64,000 bases of DNA, taken from positions 125,203-189,202 of the forward strand of contig NZ_LMNS01000012.1 of the NCBI RefSeq assembly GCF_001423405.1. The letters are read 5' to 3'. Shown one piece after another: positions 7,675-14,431 of the stretch. The translations under genes were made by a program, and so were the position numbers. The stretch is from Methylobacterium sp. Leaf123 (lineage in GTDB: Bacteria; Pseudomonadota; Alphaproteobacteria; Rhizobiales; Beijerinckiaceae). The number at the start of each line of letters is the position of its first letter. The stretch's first letter is position 1. The notes under the pieces were generated by a model. It had not been told where the DNA came from, did not search any database, and saw only the letters and a program-made list of their open reading frames with translations.

Positions 7675-8685
7675 TCAAGCGATCGCAGGCACGAGATCCG
7701 GCCGATACAGGGCAACCGCCCGCTCTGCTTCGTCTCCACCCGGCGCGATCTGGCCGCAGGCGACCATCTGCGCGACCGTCCATCGGGCGTGCGCAGGGTC
7801 CGGACGATGGGTCTCCCCACCGAGCCGCAGATAGGCCGGATTCACGCGTTCGGTGCCATGCGCATCCACGATCAGCGCGCCGTCGAGCGTGCGGGCGATG
7901 AGGGCGGCGTCGGAATCAAGCTCCGCCCGCTCGGCGAGCAGGCGGCTCAGCGCATCGCGGTTGGCAGGATCGGCGCACCACAGCCCGGCCCGGTGAACGG
8001 CTCGCACCAGGGGGAGCGTGAAATCTGCCCCCTCCGCCGGCAGCGCCAGCACTTTCTCCGGGCAGTCGGGTGCGATCTCGCAGCCGAGGGCCGCGATCCG
8101 GCCGAGACCGGCGGCGACCGCGACGCTGTTCCAGGGGGCGCCGACGCAGAAGCCGTCGATGTGCCCGCGCCGCAGCGCATCCACCGTCTCCGGTGGCGGC
8201 ACCACCACCAGCCGCACCGTCGCGTCGAGGTCGAGCCCGCTCAGGCCGGCGAACAGTCGGAGCTGGTAGGAATGGCTGGAGAAGGGATGCACGGTGCCGA
8301 TGACGAGCGGACGTCCCTCCCCGGCCCGTGCGCGGGCGACCGCCGAGAAAGCCGCGGCCACGTCGGCGAGTCCGTCGCTCTGCGGCGCCATCGCGGCCCA
8401 GAGCGCGTTCGAGACGGTCACGGCATTGCCGTTGAGACCGAGCGCCATCGGCACGCTCAGGCGGGCCTGCGGCCCCGAGAGCCCGAGTGCGCTGGCGATG
8501 GCGAGCGGCCCGAGCATATGCGCGGCGTCGAGATGGCCGAGCGCCAGCCGGTCGCGCAGGGTCGCCCAGGACGGCTCGCGCGCGAGTTCGATCTCGAGCC
8601 CCTCGGCGCGTGCAAAGCCCAGTTCCGCCGCCGCGATCACGGGGGCGGCGTCGGTGAGGGGGACGTATCCGAGCCTGATCCTCAT
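7675..8685 (-). CDS. nasS: Nitrate-sensing regulatory protein NasS
   Basis: 336-residue NrtA/CmpA-fold protein that begins directly at the mature fold (MRIRLGYVPLTDAAPVIAAA) with no signal peptide, as expected for cytoplasmic NasS rather than a transporter binding protein. Conserved ligand-fold blocks include HLDAAHMLGPLAIA, GTVHPFSSHSYQLRLF and FCVGAPWNSVAV. In characterised bacteria NasS holds NasT inactive and releases it on binding nitrate or nitrite. The start overlaps the nasT stop codon (ATGA at 8682-8685), so the two are co-translated. It paralogues the exported NrtA encoded at 4127-5419. Confidence 0.9.
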   Translation of the reverse strand: MRIRLGYVPLTDAAPVIAAAELGFARAEGLEIELAREPSWATLRDRLALGHLDAAHMLGPLAIASALGLSGPQARLSVPMALGLNGNAVTVSNALWAAMAPQSDGLADVAAAFSAVARARAGEGRPLVIGTVHPFSSHSYQLRLFAGLSGLDLDATVRLVVVPPPETVDALRRGHIDGFCVGAPWNSVAVAAGLGRIAALGCEIAPDCPEKVLALPAEGADFTLPLVRAVHRAGLWCADPANRDALSRLLAERAELDSDAALIARTLDGALIVDAHGTERVNPAYLRLGGETHRPDPAHARWTVAQMVACGQIAPGGDEAERAVALYRPDLVPAIA

Positions 8686-9269
8686 CCGAGCAGATCCGCC
8701 GCCGTGACGATGGCGCGGGCGATGTCGACGATCTTACGCTTCTCGTTCATCGCCTGCCGCCGCAGGAGCTTGTAGGCCTCGTCCTCGCTCATGCCCTTGC
8801 GCGTCATCAGGATGCCCTTGGCGCGCTCGATCAGCTTGCGGTCGGCGAGCTCCGAACGGGCCTCGTCGAGTTCGCGCTGGAGCCGGGCAAAGGCATTGAA
8901 GCGCAGGATCGCGATGTCGAGGATCGGCCGGATCCGTTCCGAGCGCAGCCCGTCCACCACATAGGCCGAGATGCCCGCATCGACCGCCGCCTGCATCATG
9001 GTCTGGTCCGAGCGGTCCACGAACATCGCCACGGGCCGTTCCGCCTGCCGGGACAAGCCCGACATCTGCTCCAGCATGTCCCGGCTCGGGCTCTCAAGAT
9101 GGACCACGATCACGTCGGGCTTCAGGCTCGCCACCCGCGCCTGGAGGTCCGGTCCGTCCGAGAGCACGACGACGTGGCCGACGCCTGAGGCGCGAAGGCC
9201 CTCCTCCAGGATCGCGGCGCGGGCGCGGCTCGGATCGATCACGGCGACGGTGAGGCTGGTCTCGGTCAT
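8682..9269 (-). CDS. nasT: ANTAR-domain antiterminator NasT
   Basis: 195 residues: an N-terminal receiver-like domain (about 5-120) and a C-terminal ANTAR RNA-binding domain (about 135-190; LADRKLIERAKGILMTRKGM and DEAYKLLRRQAMNEKRKIVD). NasT proteins bind hexaloop hairpins in nas leaders and prevent termination. The residue at the usual phospho-acceptor Asp appears to be His (VIVVHLESPSRD), which fits control by NasS binding instead of phosphorylation. ATG 9269 (MTETSLTVAVID) is chosen over the open-frame start at 9389, whose extra 40 residues are Arg/Pro-rich and unlike the family. The leader described before nrtA is the likely RNA target. Confidence 0.92.
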   Translation of the reverse strand: MTETSLTVAVIDPSRARAAILEEGLRASGVGHVVVLSDGPDLQARVASLKPDVIVVHLESPSRDMLEQMSGLSRQAERPVAMFVDRSDQTMMQAAVDAGISAYVVDGLRSERIRPILDIAILRFNAFARLQRELDEARSELADRKLIERAKGILMTRKGMSEDEAYKLLRRQAMNEKRKIVDIARAIVTAADLLG

Positions 9270-9426
9270 CGAGGGCCGGAGTGGTTCGATCCGTTCGAGG
9301 AAGGCATGGGGATGGAAAAAGGCGGTCGGTCTCGAAGGAGGCCGGTCTGGCAGAACCCGCCGTGTGAGGGGCGGACGCATCGCACGCAAGGCGTATGCCC
9401 GCCCGATCCGTAACGACGGTTACAAA

Positions 9427-9440
9427 CCGACATCTGTCGG
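9427..9440. promoter_or_regulatory. Inverted repeat in nasT / 9509 divergent promoter region
   Basis: CCGACA-TC-TGTCGG, a 6-bp inverted repeat with a 2-base spacer, in the 239-base divergent region between nasT and the gene at 9509. Its position suits an operator for either gene, but no known regulator motif is matched. Confidence 0.3.
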
Positions 9441-9508
9441 CCCCGCTTCTGCCGCAAACCGGGGCGCACACTCAAGCTGTTCGCGAATCTATCAGGAGGG
9501 GCCGGTTC

Positions 9509-10129
9509 ATGCGCGTCGTCGATCCGCTGCGGAAGCCGGACGTGTCCGCGACCCCTCGCGCCGTGCTGCCCCCCCTGCTGCCGACCCTCGCCCTCGCCGT
9601 GGCCGCCGCCCTGCTGTCGCTCGTCTGCCGCGAGCCGGCCAAGGGGCCGACGATGCTGCCGGTCGAATCGGTGCGGTCCGTTCCGGCCATGGCTGCGGCG
9701 CCCGGCCTGACGGTGTTCGATCCGGGCAAGGCCCTGCTCGCCGAAGTCGAGGCGGGGCCGGCCAGCGAGGCCTTCGCCCGCCTCGTGCCCCTCGTCGCGG
9801 CGAACGAGGCCGCTCCGCCTCAGGCGCGTCGCCCGCGCCTTGCCGCCCGAACCGAGCGCCGCCGCGCCGCCGCGAACCGGATGGCGACGACGCAGCCCGC
9901 GAGCCCGGCAAAGGTCGCGGCCGAGCCGGTCGTCGCCGCGCCGGCCGCGATGGCGCGTGCGGAAGACGAGGGCAGTCGCTTCCTGCCCGCAGGCGCCCTG
10001 CCCTTCGCCGCCGTCGATGCGGTCTGGGATGCGGCCCGTACGGCCGGCTCCGGCGCGGCGACCAAGGTCACGACCGGTGTGACGAGCCTGAGCAGCTCGG
10101 TCGTCGGCCTCGTCTCCGAACTGCGCTGA
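9509..10129 (+). CDS. Hypothetical membrane-anchored Ala-rich protein
   Basis: 206 residues. ATG 9509 has an AGGAGG site 9 nt upstream; the earlier in-frame ATG at 9395 lacks one. A Pro/Leu/Ala hydrophobic segment at about residues 18-40 (PPLLPTLALAVAAALLSLVC) is a single membrane helix or signal anchor. The rest is Ala/Arg-rich and low in complexity, with a C-terminal stretch predicted from composition to be helical (GAATKVTTGVTSLSSSVVGL). No domain is recognised. It is divergent from nasT and upstream of the GH15 gene by 213 nt. Function unknown. Confidence 0.6.
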   Translation: MRVVDPLRKPDVSATPRAVLPPLLPTLALAVAAALLSLVCREPAKGPTMLPVESVRSVPAMAAAPGLTVFDPGKALLAEVEAGPASEAFARLVPLVAANEAAPPQARRPRLAARTERRRAAANRMATTQPASPAKVAAEPVVAAPAAMARAEDEGSRFLPAGALPFAAVDAVWDAARTAGSGAATKVTTGVTSLSSSVVGLVSELR

Positions 10130-10342
10130 GTCGGAGCGCGCTCGGCCGCGCGGTCTTCACAATCGTTCGCCACGAAACCTTGCGAAGCGCGGCCGCTGCG
10201 CCACTTCGCGCGGGGCAGCACCACGATCACGTCCACCGCATCGCCGCCGACGCGGCGTTTTCGCGCGTGATGCCCTGCCCGAGAGGCCGAAGCCCGCGTT
10301 TCCCCGCGCCGTTCGGTCCAGAACGCGACGACGGAGACCGGG

Positions 10343-12202
10343 ATGGCGGGACGGATCGAGGATTACGCCCTGATCGGCGACGGGCGCACCGCCGCCCTGG
10401 TCGGGCGCGACGGCAGCATCGACTGGCTGTGCATGCCGCGCTTCGATGCCTCGGCCCTGTTCGCGAGCCTGCTCGGGACGGAGGAGCACGGCTTCTGGAA
10501 ACTCGCCCCGGCGGCGGAAGGAGCGCAGCATTCCTGGCGCTACCGCGGCGGCTCGCTGGTGCTGGAGACCACGCACAAGACCCATGAGGGCGAGGTCCGC
10601 GTCACCGATTTCATGCCGGTCGGCGACGGCAGCCACGTCATCCGCCTCGTCGAGGGGGTGCGCGGCCGGATGGCGATGCGCATGGAGCTGGCCGTGCGCT
10701 TCGATTACGGCTCGGCGGTGCCCTGGGTGTCGCGCAGCGAACTCGGCGACCTGCGCGCCATCTCCGGGCCGCACAAGGTGGTCCTGCGCACCAACGCGCC
10801 GATGCGCGGCTCCGCCCACCAGACCACGGTCTCGGAATTCACGGTCTACAAGGGCGACGCGATCCGCTTCGTGCTGAGCTACGGCGCTTCGCACGAGGAC
10901 GATCCTGCGCCGATCGAGCCGCGCCGTTGGCTCGACGACACCAACCGGTTCTGGCGCGAGTGGTCGCGCCGCTGCACGCTCCAGACGCCCTGGGACGCCA
11001 TCCTGCGCCGCTCGCTGCTGACCCTGAAGGCGCTGATCTACCAACCGACCGGCGGCATCGTCGCCGCGCCCACGACCTCGCTGCCCGAGGAACTCGGCGG
11101 CGTGCGCAACTGGGACTACCGCTTCTGCTGGCTGCGCGATTCGACCTTCACGCTGCTGGCGCTGATGGATTCGGGCTATATCGAGGAAGCCCGTGCGTGG
11201 CGCGATTGGCTGACCCGGGCGGTGGCCGGCAACCCGGAGCAGGCGCACATCCTCTACGGCATCGCCGGCGAACGGCTTCTGCCGGAGATCGAACTCGACT
11301 GGCTGCCCGGTTACGAGAATTCACGGCCCGTGCGCGTCGGCAACGCGGCGATTGCGCAGTTCCAGCTCGACGTCTACGGCGAGCTGTTCGACGCCCTGTT
11401 CCAGGCCCGTGCCCGCGGCATGGGGCAGAACAAGGAAGGCCTGCGCGTCGGCCAAGCGATCATCAAGCACCTCGAGACGGCGTGGCACGAGCCGGACGAG
11501 GGCATCTGGGAGGTGCGCGGCGGGCGGCGCCACTTCGTCCATTCCAAGGTGATGGCCTGGGTCGCCTTCGACCGGGCGATCCGCAGCGTCGAGATGGCGG
11601 GCGACGACGACCTGCACGCCGTCGAAGCGCCGGTCGCGCATTGGAAGGCGATCCGCGACGAGATCCACGCCGAGGTCTGCGCGAAGGGGTTCGACCCCGA
11701 GCTGAACAGCTTCGTCCAATCCTACGGAAGCAAGGCCCTCGATGCGAGCCTGCTGCTGATCGCGCATATGGGCTTCCTGCCCCAGCACGATCCCCGCGTG
11801 GTCGGCACGGTGGCGGCGGTCGAGCGGCACCTGATGCGCGAGGGCTTCATCCTGCGCTACGAGACCGAGGGCCAGACCACCGACGGCCTACCGGGCAACG
11901 AGGGCGCGTTCCTGCCCTGCAGCTTCTGGTACGCCGACAATCTGATCGGGCTTGGCCGCTGCGATGAGGCCCGCGAACTGATCGAGCGCCTGATCGGCGT
12001 CTGCACCGACCTCGGATTGGTCTCCGAGGAGTATGACGTGCGTGCGAAACGGCTGGTGGGCAACTTCCCTCAGGCGTTCACACATGTTGCACTCGTCAAC
12101 ACGATCCTCAATTACAGCCGCGCGACCGGTCCTGCGAAGGAACGGGGCGGCGGCGCGGACGATTCCGAGTCGAGGGTAGGCGAATCCATCGCGGCGCAGT
12201 AG
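10343..12202 (+). CDS. Glycoside hydrolase family 15 protein (glucoamylase/trehalase-like)
   Basis: 619-residue cytoplasmic enzyme of the bacterial GH15 type: an N-terminal beta-sandwich domain (about 1-220) starting with IEDYALIGDGRTAALVGRDG, then the (alpha/alpha)6 catalytic barrel. Signature segments are GGIVAAPTTSLPEELGG, RNWDYRFCWLRDSTFTLLAL and, near the C-terminus, GNEGAFLPCSFWYADNL, which contain the catalytic Glu candidates. Such proteins hydrolyse alpha-glucosides, with trehalose and malto-oligosaccharides the usual candidates; the substrate cannot be told from sequence. It lies 49 nt before transketolase, suggesting that released glucose feeds the sugar-phosphate enzymes downstream. 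Confidence 0.88.
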   Translation: MAGRIEDYALIGDGRTAALVGRDGSIDWLCMPRFDASALFASLLGTEEHGFWKLAPAAEGAQHSWRYRGGSLVLETTHKTHEGEVRVTDFMPVGDGSHVIRLVEGVRGRMAMRMELAVRFDYGSAVPWVSRSELGDLRAISGPHKVVLRTNAPMRGSAHQTTVSEFTVYKGDAIRFVLSYGASHEDDPAPIEPRRWLDDTNRFWREWSRRCTLQTPWDAILRRSLLTLKALIYQPTGGIVAAPTTSLPEELGGVRNWDYRFCWLRDSTFTLLALMDSGYIEEARAWRDWLTRAVAGNPEQAHILYGIAGERLLPEIELDWLPGYENSRPVRVGNAAIAQFQLDVYGELFDALFQARARGMGQNKEGLRVGQAIIKHLETAWHEPDEGIWEVRGGRRHFVHSKVMAWVAFDRAIRSVEMAGDDDLHAVEAPVAHWKAIRDEIHAEVCAKGFDPELNSFVQSYGSKALDASLLLIAHMGFLPQHDPRVVGTVAAVERHLMREGFILRYETEGQTTDGLPGNEGAFLPCSFWYADNLIGLGRCDEARELIERLIGVCTDLGLVSEEYDVRAKRLVGNFPQAFTHVALVNTILNYSRATGPAKERGGGADDSESRVGESIAAQ

Positions 12203-12251
12203 CGCACTCCGTCAGACGGCGGGCGATGGAAGCGAGAAAGACGGGAACTCC

Positions 12252-14327
12252 ATGAGCGGTGCAGACACGAGCCCGAAGGCGGCCCTGAGCCAGGGCGACA
12301 AGCTCGCGATCGACACGATCCGGACGCTCGCGATCGACGCGGTGCAGAAGGCCAATTCCGGACATGCCGGTGCGCCGATGGCGCTGGCGCCCGTCGCCTA
12401 CACCCTGTGGAACCGGTATCTGCGCTACGATCCGGCCCATCCGCATTGGCCGAACCGCGACCGCTTCGTGCTCTCGGCCGGTCACGCCTCGATGCTGCTC
12501 TACGGGCTGCTGCATCTCGCCCGCGTCGCGGAGAGCGATGGCGGAAACGCACCCGCGATCTCGCTCGACGACATCAAGAAATTCCGGCAGCTCGACAGCC
12601 GCACGCCGGGCCATCCGGAATACCACTTCACCACCGGCGTCGAGACCACCACCGGCCCGCTGGGCCAGGGCGTGGCGAACTCCGTCGGCATGGCGATGGG
12701 CGGCCGCTTCAAGGGCGAGCGCCTGAACCGACCCGACCTGCCGCTGTTCGACTACAACGTCTACGCCATCTGCTCGGACGGCGACCTGATGGAGGGCGTC
12801 TCCCAGGAGGCCGCCTCGATCGCGGGCCATCTGCGCCTGTCGAACCTGTGCTGGATCTACGACAACAACACCATCACCATCGAAGGCCACACCGAACTCG
12901 CCTTCTCGGAAGAGGTCGCCGCGCGCTTCCTCGCCTATGGCTGGCAGGTGCTGCGGGTGGCCGATGCCAACGACACCCACGCCATCGCCTCGGCGCTCGA
13001 GACCTTCCTGCAATCGAGCGACCGCCCGACGCTGATCATCGTCAACTCGATCATCGGCTACGGCGCGCCGACCAAGCAGAACACGTCGAAGGCCCATTCC
13101 GACGCGCTCGGCCCCGACGAGGTGAAGGGCGCCAAGCGCGCCTATGGCTGGCCGGAGGATTCCGAGTTCCTCGTGCCGGATGGCGTCTACGACACCTTCG
13201 CCGACGGCATCGGCAAGCGCGGCGCGGCCCTCTACGCCCAGTGGCAGAGCTTCTTCGAGGCCGCCAAGGCGGCGGATGCGGAGCATGCCGAGGAGCTGTC
13301 CGCCTTCCTCGAAGGCCGCCTGCCGGCGGGCTGGGACCGGGACATTCCGGTCTTCGAGGCCGACGCCAAGGGGCTCGCGACCCGCGAATCCTCGGGCAAG
13401 GTGCTCAACGCCATCGCCAAGCATGTGCCGTTCCTGCTCGGCGGCTCGGCCGATCTGGCGCCTTCCAACAAGTCGAACCTCACTTTCGAGGGCGCGGGCT
13501 CGCTGACCCCGTTCGAGCCGGGCGGGCGCAACATCCATTTCGGTGTGCGCGAGCATGCCATGGGCTCGATCGTGAACGGGCTCGGGCTCGTGGGCCTGCG
13601 CGCCTACGGGGCGACCTTCCTCGTCTTCGCCGACTATATGCGCCCGCCGATCCGGCTCGCCTCGCTGATGGAGCTGCCGGTCTTCCACATCTTCACCCAC
13701 GACTCGATCGGCGTGGGCGAGGACGGGCCGACGCACCAGCCGGTGGAGCAGATCCTTTCGCTGCGCTGCATCCCCGGCCTCGTGACCCTGCGCCCGGCCG
13801 ACGCCAACGAGGTGGCCGAGGCCTACCGGGTGATCTTCTCGCTCAAAAACCAGCCGGCGGTTCTGGCCCTGTCGCGCCAGCCGCTGCCGACCTTCGACCG
13901 CTCGAAATACGCGCCCGCCGCCGGCACCGCGAAGGGCGCCTACGTGCTCGCCGACTGCGAGGGCACGCCGGACGTGATCCTGATCGGCACGGGCTCCGAG
14001 GTGCAGCTCTGCGTCGGCGCCTACGAGACCCTGAAGGGCGAGGGCGTGAAGGCCCGCGTCGTCTCGATGCCGTCCTGGGATCTGTTCGAGCGTCAGGACG
14101 AGGCCTACCGCAACAGCGTCCTGCCGCCGGAGGTGCTGGCGCGCGTGGCGGTGGAGCAGGGCAGCGTCATCGGCTGGGACCGCTACGCCGGCTCCTCCGG
14201 TTCGATCGTCGGCATGAGCACCTTCGGTGCTTCGGCCCCGATCAAGGACCTGCTCGGCAAGTTCGGCTTCACCCCCGAGAAGGTGATCGAAGCGGCCCGC
14301 GCGCAGGTGGCCAAGCACAAGAAATAG
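12252..14327 (+). CDS. tkt: Transketolase
   Basis: 691-residue thiamine-diphosphate enzyme of the pentose phosphate pathway. It has the N-terminal substrate-binding GHAGAPMALAP, the TPP/Mg motif (CSDGDLMEGVSQEAASIAGH ... NN), the central pyrimidine-binding domain (GSADLAPSNKSNL, HFGVREHAMGSI, THDSIGVGEDGPTHQPVEQ) and a C-terminal domain (GSSGSIVGMSTFGASAP). Length and domain order are standard. The ATG at 12252 is preceded by a short purine-rich segment. It forms a likely operon with GH15 upstream and transaldolase-isomerase downstream, joining non-oxidative pentose phosphate steps with hexose phosphate. Confidence 0.97.
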   Translation: MSGADTSPKAALSQGDKLAIDTIRTLAIDAVQKANSGHAGAPMALAPVAYTLWNRYLRYDPAHPHWPNRDRFVLSAGHASMLLYGLLHLARVAESDGGNAPAISLDDIKKFRQLDSRTPGHPEYHFTTGVETTTGPLGQGVANSVGMAMGGRFKGERLNRPDLPLFDYNVYAICSDGDLMEGVSQEAASIAGHLRLSNLCWIYDNNTITIEGHTELAFSEEVAARFLAYGWQVLRVADANDTHAIASALETFLQSSDRPTLIIVNSIIGYGAPTKQNTSKAHSDALGPDEVKGAKRAYGWPEDSEFLVPDGVYDTFADGIGKRGAALYAQWQSFFEAAKAADAEHAEELSAFLEGRLPAGWDRDIPVFEADAKGLATRESSGKVLNAIAKHVPFLLGGSADLAPSNKSNLTFEGAGSLTPFEPGGRNIHFGVREHAMGSIVNGLGLVGLRAYGATFLVFADYMRPPIRLASLMELPVFHIFTHDSIGVGEDGPTHQPVEQILSLRCIPGLVTLRPADANEVAEAYRVIFSLKNQPAVLALSRQPLPTFDRSKYAPAAGTAKGAYVLADCEGTPDVILIGTGSEVQLCVGAYETLKGEGVKARVVSMPSWDLFERQDEAYRNSVLPPEVLARVAVEQGSVIGWDRYAGSSGSIVGMSTFGASAPIKDLLGKFGFTPEKVIEAARAQVAKHKK

Positions 14328-14340
14328 GCTGGGAGATCAA

Positions 14341-14363
14341 CCCTCCCCCGCACAGGGGGAGGG
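14341..14363. terminator. Hairpin between tkt and tal-pgi
   Basis: Perfect 9-bp inverted repeat CCCTCCCCC-gcaca-GGGGGAGGG just after the tkt stop, not followed by a T-run. It may be an attenuator or a processing/stability hairpin between co-transcribed genes. It also resembles the arms of the palindromic element at 17280-17460. Confidence 0.5.
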
Positions 14364-14431
14364 TAAGCTGCGTCGTGCCGCCCTATCTAACGGGCACGGG
14401 ACGCACAAGAAATCACGCGAGGACGATCGAG

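Noticed and set aside
12407..14431. In-frame upstream extension of the tal-pgi frame through tkt
   Set aside because: Low-complexity Arg-rich sequence overlapping transketolase in another frame; the family start is at 14432.
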